Notes under the pieces: model-generated
What the model saw: only the letters and a program-made list of their open reading frames with translations
The model's database searches: none
What the model was told of the DNA's origin: nothing
Made by a program: the position numbers and the translations under genes
Assembly: GCA_014773175.1 (NCBI GenBank)
Contig: VXCM01000107.1
Location: forward strand, 35,690 to 99,689
Origin: Lucifuga dentata
Taxonomy: Eukaryota; Chordata; Actinopteri; Ophidiiformes; Bythitidae
DNA: 64,000 nucleotides
Direction: 5' to 3'
In this document: positions 13,481-27,524 of the stretch, piece after piece
Position numbering within the stretch: position 1 is the first letter of the stretch
Layout: every line of letters begins with the position of its first letter

Positions 13481-16400
13481 CTGTGAAGCAGACTGACAGC
13501 ATCACAGGGTGGTCCATTCAGACGACATGCATCTTTTCATTCATTTTGAGTATAAATATCTATACTATACCTACTTTAAGTATTCAACAATTTAATTTCA
13601 ACAAATGTCAATTTTGTAGCTCTCACTGCTAAACGTCAGCAGTGATTCAGGCTTTACTCAGAGATTTTACATTTGAAGTGTGGCGCACTGGAGGCGATGC
13701 ATTTGAAGATTGTTGGAAATAAATAGAAGAAAAAAGTAGGTGGTAAGCATGAGGAGCGATTCTCGTCGTGGCCGATCAGAAAAATAAGCCACCTACAGAA
13801 AGTCCAACTTCACCACAAGGAGGAGGAGCTACTCAGGTGCATAAAACAAAATAAAATTTCAGTAAATTTGTCAAATTTGCACTTTGATTACTGTCTTTTG
13901 GCATTCTGGTGTCGTTTCCCGTGCATGAATATGATGTTTTGTAGACAGAATATACTGTATACTATTACCATATTGTATGGAATAGAGACCCTGCAACCAC
14001 GTTTCCTTCTCTGCTGCTTTCTGTCACAATGAGCTGTCTATCCACGCCGTGCAACTCCTGCCAGAGAAGGAAAGAGTTCACCTCAGAGACAGCCTGTCCA
14101 TCACCTCTCATCCCGCCGGCTCTTCTGAGGGTTGCTGTCCTGTGTGGTGAGAGGCAGCGGGTGAGGCAGGAGGTGAGGCCAGGGGTGAGGGATGGGGAGG
14201 AGAGAGCAGGAGGTGCAGTTGTCCAGGCCTCCTGTCCTGCTGTCTAGAAACTCTCCAGTCCACACGGGAACTCACAGTCTGTCTGATGGCCTGACAAACC
14301 GCACTGCCCTCACATTTCTGGCGTGTATATGGAAGTGTGACTATGAGGTGCAGCTTGGGTTGAGCGTGCACCTGTATTTGTGTGTGTGTGCGTCCTTGTC
14401 TGTCATGGCTGTCAGTGTGTGTGTGTGTGTGTTTTTATCTGCACTCCTTCTGGGATGACATATTGCACTCTCCTGCAGCTTTGGCTAAAAAAAATAAATA
14501 AATAAAGCTGCATAAAAAGAAATAAAAATGTAAGTCTGCTTGTCAGGTTTGACAGGATAAGCNAAATAAATAAAGCTGCATAAAAAGAAATAAAAATGTA
14601 AGTCTGCTTGTCAGGTTTGACAGGATAAGCAGCTCAATCAGCAACCTGCCAGCTGTCAAATCCCACTTCACACACAGACACACACACACACACACACAAG
14701 CATATTGCATTGGTTAAGGGGCTGAGAGCCACTGGAAGGTCTCTCAATCAAATCTTTTGACCTTAGAAAATGTGAAAGAGAAAATGAATGAGTAACCCCC
14801 CTTTGCATGTACTCAGCACGTACGTGTGTCCATGATGTGGAGTACAAAATGCAGCTCCGCCTTTATCTGCATAGAAATGTTAAAATATAAAATTCAAATA
14901 CACACACAGCAAGTGTGTATTTATGATTACACGTGTTTGCACAATCACACACAGAAGCGATGATTCCTGTGTCATTTTCTTGGGAGAAGTTCCGATCCTT
15001 TATACTTATGTAATAGTGCTGATACGACAATAGCAAAATGCTGTCATAGTAAAATAATGTAGTAGAGATGAAAACAGCACCACATGACAAAATGGAAATA
15101 CTTAAGGAAAAGTGCAAGTACTAGAAAAATGTACTCCAATACAGCACTTGAGTAAGTTACTTTCCACCTCTGCCTTCCTCCCCACCTCCCTGTCAGCGTG
15201 TGGTGAAAGTCCATTTGCACCCTCCTCCTCCTCCTCCTCTTCCTCTCTCCATCCCACAGCCTGCTGCTGGCTGCAGAATGACTGATGTTGTCCTAACGTC
15301 TGGCAGTCAAACAGATCTGCATCTGACAGGCAGCGGCAAATACAGTGTGACACGGGGAGCAGTATCTGGTTTCTCCTGCAACTGACTACACTTTCATATT
15401 GCTCAGAAGGGCTTAGAGCGGCCATGGGGTGGGGTTGGGGGGNGTGTGTGTGCGTTTGTGTGTTATGTGTGTGGCTGGAGGAGGTAATCGAGCAGATGTC
15501 AGGAGAGAGTCTGAGAGGGGATGTGTACACTGAGGGACGACTGAAACCTGTCACATTGATTTTCAGTGGTCTTGTAGCATGTGTATGTGTGTGTGTGTGT
15601 GTCTGTGTTTGCTGTGTGTAGAGTTGAGCAATATATCCATGTTCAAAGCAAGGAGTGTGTTAAGTGTTTTGTGCAGCGGTGGCACAGTGTTACATTCATT
15701 TGTAGAGTGTTAAGATAGATAGTAAGTAGTAATATATAACAACGAAAACAAGATAATTTACCAGGGTTTGCTTTAAACGTCTTTTTGAAGGAAAAGTGTG
15801 TGAATATGTAGCTTAACACTTAACAATTCACGAGCAACACTCCTTTCTAAGAGAACAAATTTCACGTGTTCTATTTTGGACAGTGATAACGAAATAATCC
15901 CCAAATTCTAAGACCAAACTCAATTAACCCACCAACAAATGACATCCCAATCATTCCCATCTGGCAAAAACAATTGGTTTAATATAGATACAAAACTGCC
16001 TCCGCAGCACAGGCATGAGGAAAGAATGATTAAATGAAATTAGCAACAACCACAAAGTCAATTTTGGTGGGATTAATGAGGATGCTGAATAACAAAATTG
16101 TCTGAAAATGATCTATTTTATTCCCATTTCTTTTTTTCTTTTCGAGAAGAATTATTTATCCTTATGAGGTGTAACACACCACACAGAGTAGCTCTTAATT
16201 TTTATCCACATTCTCAGATTGTATTGTATCTCCTCATGTTTTTCAGATAAAATGAACCAAAGGCTTTTATGTAAAATGTCACAGCGATATATACTTAGGC
16301 TCATTTTAGTGTAAAAACAGCCACGGTACGGCTTGTTGAACAACATGAGCAGAAGCATGACATCCATTCACCTACCTAGCTCTTCTTCTCCCTCCTCCTC

Positions 16401-17900
16401 CTCATCCTCTTTCTCTATGAATCCTAGAAGCAGAAGATTCCCAGCAGAGGAAGCACAGACACTCTTCAGGTTTTAGGTTAAATACAAACACCACAGACAC
16501 CACAATGCTCCCCAAATCCTAACCCTCCTCCTCCTGCCATACATAGTGTGCCATCTTTTGGCCAACCACAGAACTGCCTCCTCTCCTTTTCTTCTTTTTG
16601 CAGGAAAAGATCATAAAAATCAGTGAAATAAAGTGAAATGGTTGTCTGGGGATGGATATGTCCCTTGCAACGTGAAGTGGAACTTGAGGAAATCGACGGA
16701 TCTCCTGCAGCTCTGCAGAGGACGATTGCTGCAGGGCTCTTTTTCAAACGCTTACAATTTATGCAGGCTCTCCAGCCGTAAAAACACACATTTCTGCCTT
16801 CTGATGTCTCACGTGCTACTTCCTGATGAGATGACTGGATGAATGAATGAGCCAAGAGCTGAAAGTAATCATGGCAGTTAAAAACAATTAGACATAAATA
16901 TAACAACTGTGTATAAATTCAATAAGACTTGTGCCCATATGCTAATGTGTGCACGTGGATTTGTGTAAGTGTGAGTGGATGAAATAGAGACAGACATGCA
17001 TGCTTACACTTCCACACAGCGAAATACAGAGAGATAGAGATATTCACCTTCGAAGGGTCACTCTCCTCTTCCTGGCTCATTAAAAACAGCCCCATTAGCA
17101 GCGTTCCTTCAGAGCCTGACTGTCGACAGTTGTGTGTGTGTGCGCGTGTATGTGTGTGTATACACTGGATGGTAAAGATGTGCAGCGTTTTGGAGGCCTC
17201 TGGGCTGCCTAAGAATACATTAAACAGCAAAGAGTCTCTCTCCTCTTCCTGACTGACTCCTGCTGGGACTACTTAGCATTTCTGGGGTGAAACTTCTCCA
17301 GCAAGGTTGTCAAACATTATATACAAATTAGAGTGAAGCCAAATTGCTCCTGTATATAGTTATTTAACTTTAGTAGCAGCTTGTGTGTGTTTTTCATGTG
17401 TTTGTCTTAGGCCTGATGAAGGCTGTATTCCCTGGACTCACAATGGGCGATGTTGCGAGTTGGGAGTATGGAGAGATTTGTAAAACTATAAAAGAGATGT
17501 TCAAAGCTTCAAATCCCTCAAGAGTCCAAAACAATGTTAGCTCATGAAAATTCTAGTAGTTTTAATGTGTTTTTGGGTCACAGACGGCGAAAGAAAGTAA
17601 AAACATCTCATTTGTTTCAGTCATTGTTTGATAAACTTGAGAGATTGAACTTGAAAATGCATCTTAAATTGAAAAGGAATATTGCAGAGTGAATTCCTCC
17701 ACATGGAAGTTTGTCCTTGTTCGTTAACTCTAATGATCAAGGTTTGATTGGAATGGCCAGATCAGCTCTGAATGTCAGAAAATACCTCCAACATTAATTC
17801 AGATTATTTTATTTTATCTTATGACGAATGACAAATATGATTACTGTATAATGCTAGACCTAAGTTTATGATTGGTTTATGATGTTTCAGATTAATCAAA
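13480..17900. other. intergenic DNA, no gene seen
   Basis: Holds the assembly duplication at 14496-14630, short GT tracts and the join at 15443. Open frames of 140-150 codons on the minus strand at 15102-15554 and 16478-16906 have no family motifs, and the first is broken by N and a simple repeat. Confidence 0.6.
14496..14630. repeat. 67-nt exact tandem duplication around a single N (assembly join)
   Basis: 14496-14562 equals 14564-14630, with N at 14563. Same length as the duplication at 481. Confidence 0.92.
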
Positions 17901-17916
17901 ATTTCAGAATCTCAGA

Positions 17917-18483
17917 TCAAGACCATACCACCCATTTTGCATGTTTGAGGTTAATATATTCAATTTTCTCACAAGTACTGACAATCATTTCTCAAAGGAT
18001 TAAACCATATTTCCGCTTTCCTGATATTTTGCAAAATCGCTTAATCTTTCAAAATCAAATATTCAAGCGTTACACCCACCTTAAAAATCAACGTTTTGCC
18101 TGCTAATAGTTACGCAAAATTATGAAGACACGGTCGTTAAAATTTTTTGATAAACGCAGGTCTTCTTTTGGGACTATATTCCTCAGTGGAGACATACATT
18201 CGCTTTTAATTACACTTGAACACTAAAATTACAAAACTTTGAAAAAAGCTGAATATATGTGTTGTTCACAATGACAGATTACCTATCTCAAGAACATTTC
18301 AAGTATCAACAAGTTGATTTTAATAGTGTACCAGAATGAATTGAAACCAATGGCGGTCTAGAAGGTAGGAAAAACAATGTTTAACTCACCGTTCCAATAG
18401 TATGCTTTGGGAAATGATTGTCAGTAACCTTACGTGTATGTAACGTGTATCAAACATGCAAAATGAGTAATATAGTCCTTTAA
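17917..18483 (+). mobile_element. dispersed TIR element, family A, degraded copy
   Basis: Closely matches 30481-31022 along its whole length in the same orientation, with shared blocks such as GCATGTTTGAG, GATAAACGCAGGTCTTCTTT and GTATGCTTTGGGAAATGATT. The left terminus is diverged; the right end keeps GTCCTTTAA. No coding capacity: a MITE-like relic. Confidence 0.8.
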
Positions 18484-20179
18484 GCATTGAAGAGATGAAA
18501 GTGTGTGTATGTGTGTGTGTGTGTCTATACATGTCTTGTAAGAGTGATAACAAATCGCTTCCCTGCTCACCTCCACCACTCATCCATTAAAACTAAACCA
18601 GGATTCAAATACTCAACCCATCAGAGGTGCCGATAACGAGGAGCTCCATAGAAAATTACAGGGGAATTTAAGTCTGCTGGCTAATGGCATTGGCACCGAC
18701 ACTTTGCCAATACACATTTAGTGGCGTGGTGGTGCAGCAGGCCCGGGGTGCCGGCAGAGACTGACACATCTCTCTTGAGTCTGTCCAGACAGGAGATTGG
18801 CCTGTCCGTCAGCAGCCAGGTNCCCCACCACCACCACCACCATCCTTTGTCCCCACCTCTTACCCCAATCAAATACCCACTGTCTCCCCTTTGTCCACAA
18901 CAATCCTCCATGTTTTCCTCTTTACTGTCACCTCGCTTTTACAGATGGCCTTTGTAATTATAAAAGTGTTGCAATGGTTAAAAAAATGTTTGAACTCTGA
19001 CTTCCAGTTATAGATCACGATAAAGCGACCACACACCTGAACAAAAATCATTTATTTGCACAAAATCATAATTCACAGGTTTTTTCTGTTGTATTCCTGG
19101 AAATACAAATATGAGCTTTTATTTGCAGAGACGTCACAATATATTACATATATGTTCATAATCTGGATTTGTATTTATACTGTACATACAGTAGAGATGT
19201 CAAACTTACACATGTACATATATACAAATATCACATACTAATCTTTAAATATATGTAGATATGTGTTTACCATATATGGTAGATGTCAGATGTTTCATTA
19301 TATACAGTATGTGCAAAATATAATAGGATACATATTCTTCAAATATGAAAATGTTCCAATTTCCTACAGAGAGACATTATTTCCATATACATTCATATGT
19401 AGTAGATTTCCACATTGGGATCCTTTCTTCATAAAACAAGAATTGCTTTGATGGCATTTATTTGTATTTATTTGCTTTTCTTTACTTTTTCATTGGTAGT
19501 TATTTTTATTGACTGTGTATATACTTTTAATTGGTAAATTAAACACATTCATGAAAAGTGTGTGAGGGTTTTACCTGAATTAATTTATTCCTTTCTATGT
19601 TCCATTACTCCAGAGCTGTTTTATGCAGAGCTGTTTTTATGTTTTACATGCATTTGTCCAATTATATTACCTATTACCTCAACATTGTAATTTTCTGTTA
19701 AATTTTGGAGATTGAGTTAATGTTGAACCACATTTTGACAGATTATTGCTGAGATACTTTGATCTCACCATAGAAACACGTGAGAAAAGCTCTCCGTCCT
19801 TGAATAAGTCTGGGGACCATTACTAACTACCAGAGTGGAGGGTGTTTTGCTAGAAACACAATGCTTATTTTCAATGCAATAATCTCCTCCATGTACAGAT
19901 CTAAGAATGCCAGCATTTGTTCAGGCCTGGTTATCCTCTGTGATTTGGCTTTGCTCTCCGAAAACTGCAGCTCAGTGAGGTTCAAGCTTCTAAAGAAGAA
20001 GAGATGAAGGGTATCGGACAGCATTTGTTTCAACAAGAAGGGTTGAGGGAGATATAACAGGCGTTGACCCAGAAAAGAGATGACCCCATCTTCTTAATCT
20101 GCTGTGATGCTCATGTCAACTGGTAAAAAGGGTGTGACCGATAGAATAGATTCCTAACTTAAAGGCTTTATACTATCAA

Positions 20180-20311
20180 CCCTCCTCTAAATCTACCCTC
20201 TTTTCCTTCGCTGTTGTCTTCTTCAAAAGGAGCAGGGGTGCCGTNCCCCTCCTCTAAATCTACCCTCTTTTCCTTCGCTGTTGTCTTCTTCAAAAGGAGC
20301 AGGGGTGCCGT
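20180..20311. repeat. about 65-nt tandem duplication around a single N (assembly join)
   Basis: 20180-20244 equals 20247-20311, with N at 20245 and one extra C beside it. Same pattern as at 481 and 14496. Confidence 0.9.
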
Positions 20312-20394
20312 TGAGGAAAAAAAGGAAAGTGGCGACGGAAAGGATGATGGAAAGATTTCTGCCAAAAAGTGTAACGTGAAATTTAAGCCACCAG

Positions 20395-20620
20395 CATTAG
20401 CTGGTTAAGTATCATCAGCGCAGAGAGGTAATGAATGTGGAAAGGGAGACATATGAAATGTCATTAATGTTAATTCTAATCACTTTTTGGCTATTAAACA
20501 CAAATTAGTGAAGGCGATGTTAAATGTCATGGTCTGTCCTGGGATTCATATAAGTGAGGTGGGGGCGAGAGAATAGGTTCTCATTTACATACTTAAGATC
20601 CAACTTAATTCTCATAAGAA
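20395..20620. promoter_or_regulatory. conserved-looking AT-rich block (candidate enhancer)
   Basis: Non-repetitive, with GGTAATGAATG, GTCATTAATGTTAATTCTAA and CTATTAAACACAAATTAGTG, which look like homeodomain or forkhead-type sites. Texture only. Confidence 0.2.
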
Positions 20621-21049
20621 GTGATGGAAAATGAAGCCGAGCCGTAAAACCGACGACAATGACACGCAGCTCTAGAAAACACAAACGTTTTCTGGCGGCT
20701 GATTCTTCATTGTTCATGCTCAAGGTTATTTTCTTGAGCTCGTTGTCGAACGTCAGTCCCTGAATAATTCTGCTCAGGCTTTTTTCTCCCTCTGGCTTTA
20801 AGGTTTGTGCTATTTAAGACCAATCATGTCAATGTGGAGAAGAATTAATCCTTCTTAAAATATATATTACATGACTAGAATGGATCATTCCCCTGATTCT
20901 GTCTCTGGATACAGACTTTCATTTGGTGGAGCAGGAGATAGTTGAAGTAAATCAGAGTTCATTGTCAAGTTCGCTTAAATCTCAACATTTGTTTGCATGC
21001 AGGAATTCAAAAACTGCCAACATTCAAACCCTTAAAAATCAAGCCCGGT

Positions 21050-21330
21050 AACAAAGCAGCATTTTATAACAAAGTCAAGATAAAGCCCCACAAAGCCACG
21101 TCAAGTAATTTATTGCGATGGCTAGATTAACCTCAGTGCACTTCAGAGGCCTCTGCATTCTTGTCCACATTGTTCTAATGGCAGCCTACGGTCTTTGGGA
21201 ATATCCTGTTTTTGCTCCTCTCTCTTTCTTTCCTCTGTGGCTACAGTTGACTGTAGGAGAGTAAATAACATTTGATATGCATAAACAGCCCCTTCCTATT
21301 CATTACTGTCAGCATTGGAGTGCAGGAGGC
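21050..21330. promoter_or_regulatory. conserved-looking block (candidate enhancer)
   Basis: Repeat-free segment with AAGTAATTTATTGCGATGGC, TAGATTAACC and CATTGTTCTAATGGC (Sox-like). Texture only. Confidence 0.18.
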
Positions 21331-24114
21331 GGAGGTCAGCATGTGAAGGTCCTCCTCAGGCAGGAGAAACGCCTGTGGTAGCTGTCACTCCTCTACACCC
21401 CCCCCNCCCCCAACCCTCCCTCAACCTCCTCTTCCTCCTCCTCTTCCTTCCCTTTCTCTCTCTTTCTCTCCCCTATTAGCACAGGCTCCGGGTCATAACC
21501 TTTCCATGGCATTTTGCGATTCCACAACCCTTTGATTAGTGCAATATTTACATATTTCACAGTAGAGAGGGCGTTCTTATGTTGCAGACACTTGAAGTGT
21601 TGTAAATGCGTTTGGCCTTTTGCGTGGGATATGTGGAGGAGTAGGACTCTCTCACGGTAGCTGTAGTCGTGGCGGCCTCACTAATATACACCAGTGTGTT
21701 TAATGTATACTTACCCGTCACCCCAGCACCACCATCACCACCACAATCAACACCACCCACATAGCCACAGCCATCGTGCATATACAAGTGCCATTTGGTC
21801 TATGATGTGGCCCTTACGCTCCAGAGGAAGACCGTTTAGCAGCTATTAGAGGGGGATAGTGCTCCCTGGTGGCAGATATAGATCATGCCCTCTGACTTAG
21901 ACAGTACACAGCAGAGCTTTGGAGGGTTTCATGCAAAAGAGGACTGAGGCAACCACTTCAGAAGGACAACTACAGTACAGTACATCCTCATGCAGTAATA
22001 TGCAAGAGACATAAGAGCAACATGTGACGATTCAGATATGCAGCATATAGAAAGAAGTGATGAAATCCTTTCCTTTAAAAGTAGTAACACCTCAGCGAAA
22101 GAAAACTCCATTTACGTTGATAAAAGTTAAAAAAAAAAAGTTACCTGATGCATGTTAATAATGCAAATCCTTAAAAGTGGAGATAGTAGATATCAGATGG
22201 AAAAAACTGTGTATCTCCAATTTTAGGTGTTTTGAAATTTAAAAAAAAATAAATATTGGAATTTTGGTTTTTCAGACCTGTAGTGAAACTTGTCTCAGAT
22301 TGTCTAAAGGCACCGCAAACTTTAATAAATACAGGTTACATAGAGATTTGGTGTCCTGGCATGACCCAAATGCTGTTTCAGGTTGAAAAGACCAAAATTA
22401 TGATTTAGAAACAGAATCTTGTTCAGTGTTTTAAGTGTGAAAATGGTCACAAGGTCTGTACATACATTAGCTTCAATAAAAAAAATTTTTTTAAAATCAG
22501 CCTCAAAACTTGGTATTGGTTGAACCCAAATTGTGTAAAACCTTACACATTCTCTTTGCAATGAGTTAAATGTAATGACAGATCTGTTGTTGCAAAAGTA
22601 AACATTTTGCAGTAAGAACAACAGCTTTCTTACACAACACGATAAAGGTGTATAAAAAAGCACAGTATGCAGTGCTCTCCGACGCACCTATCCATCAAAA
22701 CACAGTCAACCTGATGTTCGGCGTATTTCCCTCCTCAGTCAGTCATTCAGTCAGTTTCTCTCTCTGCTGTGTGACAGAAAGAAGACATGTCAGCGAACAG
22801 GTTTTTCAGAGAGCTCAGGGCCGTCACATCTGCTTTCCTGGTGACTGATGAGGTTGGGAAGAGTGACGGGCAGCTGCAGTCTTTCCTCAGCCTGCGGGCC
22901 TGCCTGGCATTAACGTTATGTGCCATGTTCTCAGAGGGAACCCGTCATTCAGCCGTCACTCAAACAGACAGACAGATGGTGCACATAGACACCGAACATG
23001 AAAGAGACTGGGAAAGTAGCAATGAATCCCTAGGTGGTCCCTCTGTAGTTGAAGGGTGAGGCTTTCTCATCATCGTCGCTTGGCAGCTCGGCTTCAACCG
23101 CACGGCCACACATGGACATCAAGGTGCCAGTGGGCCCAGCCCAACATCAAAGTCCTATCCATCAAACGTGTCACCCACTATGAAAGTGTACAGCTTGCAG
23201 TATGGCTTAGGTCAGATCTGTTTCCACCCCATCCTCATGAATCATCACCACCTGCACTTTCTTTGCAGGTAATGCAGATCATGTGTGGAGCTCAATTAGA
23301 TGCCGAAGGCCTCGAAATCAGTCAAGCCATATAGAAAAGGCAGAATCTAGTGGAGGAACGGCCAGAAAAACAGAGCAGGCATGTGTATATGTTGCAGATG
23401 TTAATATGTAATGCTAACTGCAAGAGTTCATCTGTTATTGGTTTTCACTGGATTGAAGCTGCAGTTACAAAGAATCCATTATTTCTTCAACTATGATGTT
23501 GTTTTCACAGTGAAAATGCTTCCCAAACCCCATTTACACTGTTATGGGACGCAAAAATACTGGATACGGGAAATCTTTGGGGTTGGCCTATGACAGGTTG
23601 ATCTAACCCACCAACACGGTGTGCATGGTACACAGGGAGCTGTAGGTTATTCCAGCAAAGGTGGGAAATGCGCAATCAAACGCACAGTTTTGTGGTTTAC
23701 TTTGTTCATTATTAATACTGAATGCTCATTGACTGGAACAGACATCATTTTCATGCTAAGCACTAATATCAGAATAGAACATCATTTTGTGACACCTGGA
23801 GCGTGTGCGTTTCTGTAGGCAGTAATGTATTTTTATTAAATTCTATGTTCAAATTAATGAATCAAAGCAGATGAAAAAAAAGGAAATTGTTGCCACATCA
23901 TCAGTGCTTATGCACATAAAGAACACGTCGTGGTAAATGAATATTTCTTTCCTTTTTGGGGAGGTGAAGGCTAGGCTGCTGGAACAGTTTTCTTCTGTCA
24001 TCCAAATTTTAGCATTAACTTATAAGCTGTAAAGCAGGACTGCTGAAAGTGTGCATAAAGGGCCATTTTAATTGTAGGACTGTCCTGAGCAATCTTGTTA
24101 GGAATGATCCAAAC

Positions 24115-24245
24115 TGGTTTGAACTGGGAGACAATCGTGTGAACATGGAGAAAACCTGTAAACTCCACTTCGAAAGGCTCCATGTGGATTCAAACTCCTG
24201 ACCTTGTTTCTTGTGAAGCAACAGCAACAACCACCGAGTCCAGAT
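24115..24245 (-). mobile_element. tRNA-derived SINE-type fragment
   Basis: Read on the minus strand it has the layout of a common fish repeat module: GGTGGTTGTTGCTGTTGC, then TTCACAAGAAACAAGGTCA, a B-box-like AGTTTGAATCC, then TGGAGTTTACAGGTTTTC. Diverged and truncated. The match is from memory of the module, not a search. Confidence 0.45.
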
Positions 24246-24808
24246 CATTTGTGCGAAAAGTCATTGAAACATTCAGGCTTTCAGTGAAGAACTAGTTTAC
24301 AAAAGAAAAGTTTCATAGCAGGAACTTCAGGAAAGAATGAAAGCAGAGAAATGAGTGCTGTAGATGATGGACATAAAGAGTTTTTACATCTTGTGCAGCT
24401 TGTTATTCACTGCATCAATATCCAGATATTTATAGAAGTAACTGTTTGACTTACCAGTATGTCTCATGTGTGTGTCTGTCTGTTGTGACAGGATGGTGAA
24501 GATTATTTATGACATACGAGTACGGTTTGTGTGTACAGTGCTGACAATAACACGTGCTGACAGTGAGTGACCCCCTCTAGAACACGAAGTACAAAACAAA
24601 CTCAACTTTTAATCATGTCAATATTCAGCGACAGTGAGCCGCAAAGTTCTTTGTAAATTTCACACCTGCAGTGTGAATAATGGAAAGAAAAAAAAAAATC
24701 TGCAAGCTGTGAAGTTGTTCATCTAAAGTTGGAAGTTTTTACTCACGTTGAAGACAAATGAGCAAAACCGGATGAAACAGAGCCAACAGGTCCCATCGTG
24801 TGTGTGTT

Positions 24809-24814
24809 TTTATT
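24809..24814 (-). terminator. candidate distal poly(A) signal for znf516
   Basis: An AATAAA hexamer on the minus strand, followed by a (AC)n stretch and then GTTGGCTCTGTTTC. Using it would give a 3'UTR of about 3.7 kb, a plausible size for a long-UTR zinc-finger gene. Only RNA evidence could choose between the hexamers. Confidence 0.3.
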
Positions 24815-24928
24815 GTGGACAGGACATTACATCGTTTGAAATGATGTACAAAAGTGTAACAGAACTGAGAATGGCTCAGACGAGGTAGAGCTTTCACATC
24901 GGCTTGCTGGCTTGAAAACTACATGGTA

Positions 24929-24952
24929 AAAAAAAAAAAAAAAAAAAAAAAA
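24929..24952. repeat. poly-A tract
   Basis: Uninterrupted A run of about 23 nt. Confidence 0.85.
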
Positions 24953-26658
24953 CCCAGAAAAATTAAAACAAAACCTCTTGTCTGCCCCTGTCCTCTTATC
25001 CTTTTGAAGTGATAATAAATACAGATATCAACCAAAAACATTTTGAATAATAATGTCTTCTAAGGTAAATTAATCATGAAGTTCATAACAAATAAAAAGC
25101 AGTACAGACACAAATAATACAACTTAAAGAGGCATGATAAAACCCAACCAAAGAGAGAGAACAACATCTGCCAGCCCCTCTGGGAGGACAGCTATGACTA
25201 GCTACTGAATAAATTCTACTGTTTAGCAAAGAGAAAGACAAAAACAAAAAAAAACCACACTCTTACATCTTTATGAAAATAATAAGCACTGCTGCACCTA
25301 TAGCATTATCAAACTCTCCATGAGGAAACATAGCTAAAAAGCTGTGCCGTACAGCCATCACAAACAAATGATATTCATTCATCATTAAAATCTATGGAAT
25401 CATTCTAACAATAAGCCTCTAAACCAGAAATGCCGTAGACGTGTATTAGCCGGCACCATGAAAAAGGCATTCTCACAGAAACCTTAGCTAGAGCTGGACA
25501 AATGAGAACCGTTAAAGCAGTAACCTAGTCTAAGTGCACTAGTAATGCCATTTGGTTTCTAACGCTGTATATAAAGGGTTTGGTAAGAGTGGATTACAGA
25601 TATACACTTTATATTACACACACTCCTGCTTCATGTCTTCATAGTTTTCTAAGTCACACTTCGGAGTACAAATTCATAATTGAGGAGTTAATCTTAAAGG
25701 GAATTCTGTACAACATTGGTATTAGTACTACACTACCTCAGAAGGCTAGAGTATCCATTTCAAGTATTTTCACTACCCACACCTTCAATATACACATTTG
25801 TGTAATAGGTATATTCAAGCACACAATATTGTATGCATAACTAAGCAACCCCCTTGTATAGTAATCATTTAATCATGTGTTCATGTAAAAACTACTGAGG
25901 TTTCAAAATACACAGGAAGTACAGTACTCTGTATGCTCCTTTATCTTTATCTGGTTTCATAACTTTGAGTTTTGAGTTTATGCGTACAAAATCGACATTT
26001 CTCCACTTGCTGTGACTTGCTTTGAACTGCTTTGCTTTTAGTCTCCTTCTTCTTTTCCCCCAACATGTTAACATGTAGTGGACATGGCTTTTTCAATCTA
26101 GGAGGCCATGGAAAAGAGAAAGCAGAGCAGAGGACACAAAGAAAACTGCTCTTCCTAGCAAAGAACGGCCTTAAGGTGGTGTGTCAGCTGACCTTTCGGG
26201 GCTATAGCCAAAAAAGTCATAGCAAAGGAGGTAGGCTAGTAAACAAAATATCTAGAGGGAGGCTGGAGTACACACAGAGGAGTACACACACTCTTATACA
26301 GAATGCAGAAGTTTTTCAAGAATGCTCATACACACATAAATGCACACTCACACACACCTGTGTTAAGGCTGTGATGGCTCTTCAATTCAAAAGACTTCAA
26401 AGCTTCTCCATCTCGTGTAAATATCCCTGAACTCTCATGGAAGCCTGACTGAAACACCTCTGACCTCCTGGCATTCTCCTCCCAGAATGCATCGCTTCAC
26501 ATCAACGTTAAAAGACTGCACATTTTGGAAGCGTGGCTCATCAATCGCCACGGTGTCCTTATTAATGGATAAATAGCAAATGTACTGGCATCAAAATAAT
26601 CTCTCTCATAGTTATTCTATCACTTTGTTCATACTAAAACACAGTCAACATTTTGGAT

Positions 26659-26664
26659 TTTATT
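26659..26664 (-). terminator. candidate poly(A) signal for znf516
   Basis: TTTATT on the plus strand, so AATAAA in the transcript, about 1.8 kb past the stop. It is followed within 30 nt by the GU-rich stretch GTTGACTGTGTTTT, as expected for a cleavage site. Hexamers also occur at 26963-26968 and 24809-24814, so alternative 3' ends are possible. Inferred from motif only. Confidence 0.3.
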
Positions 26665-27470
26665 GAGATTATCTGTTTGACCAGTATCCTAAACATAAAC
26701 CTGCCAGTTTTATATGCATTTCTTCTCAGGGTGCCACTTTTATCAATAATCCACATAGCAGGGGGTCTTTTAAACCAGCCAATTATTAAAATAAAAAAAA
26801 AAGTTAAAACCAACAGAGAATGAATATCTAACTTTACTGAGCAAAAAAAAAATATACTGTACAGTTGCGTCTCAACAGTTCTCATCAATACCCCCATTTA
26901 AATTGTAGATAACTTTGTCCTGTATAATAAGGCAATGACAATGCTAATTGTATGTATTTTGGTTTATTTAGGAGATTTTCTGCCCCCTTGTGGCCAAAAA
27001 TTAATCAATGAAGTTCTGACGTACTTGTACTGTGAATTATGTCTCTGGACAGTGCAGTCTACCTGAAAGACTGAGGTCATTTAGTACCAAATCTCCCAAA
27101 CTCTCAAAACGTTTGAGTGGTCTTCTAAGTCAGCACGTAAAAATTAAGAAGCATCCTCTCTGGCTAAGACTAGCGGTACCATGTACACCTTTCAAAGTAC
27201 ACAAGTTGGAGTTGCTCTATCCAGCCAACAGCAAAGCAGGAGGTTTTCTTGCCATTCCCAGTGTTTCGGAGTCTAATTCAAAGTCAGACACAACAGTGGA
27301 GGAAACGTTCCCTAACGTCATGGAATTATAGAGGAAAACTGCCTCTACTGAGCCCCTTCCTCTTAAATGGACAATAACTGAATGACCATAAAAACCACAC
27401 GTTCATTTATATTGGCTATTAAAAACGCACACTCTTTTTAATGAGCACTAAAACAGATACCCCCATTAGT

Positions 27471-27519
<49 letters not shown>
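27471..27519. repeat. (CT)n microsatellite
   Basis: About 24 uninterrupted CT units. Confidence 0.95.

Positions 27520-27524
<5 letters not shown>

Larger units (their letters stand above)
18484..24100. other. intergenic DNA, no gene seen
   Basis: Includes contig joins at 18822, 20245 and 21406, an AT-rich stretch at 19,000-19,700 and conserved-looking blocks near 20,395-20,620 and 21,050-21,330. An 89-codon plus-strand frame at 22787-23059 was considered and not accepted. Confidence 0.55.

Noticed and set aside
14029..14247. Plus-strand 72-codon frame starting MSCLSTPCNSCQRR, preceded by a pyrimidine-rich stretch
   Set aside because: Looks slightly exon-like, but no matching downstream exon or protein family.
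15102..15554. Minus-strand 150-codon frame
   Set aside because: Crosses an N and a CA-type simple repeat; mostly low-complexity Glu and His/Thr codons.
16478..16906. Minus-strand 142-codon frame
   Set aside because: No domain, skewed composition and no splice context; a chance open frame.
22787..23059. Plus-strand 90-codon frame starting MSANRFFREL
   Set aside because: It begins well but I recognise no family, there is no second exon in phase nearby, and composition becomes random after about 45 codons. Could be tested with RNA-seq.
26032..26430. Plus-strand 132-codon frame in the probable 3'UTR region
   Set aside because: No motif and opposite to the gene; chance.
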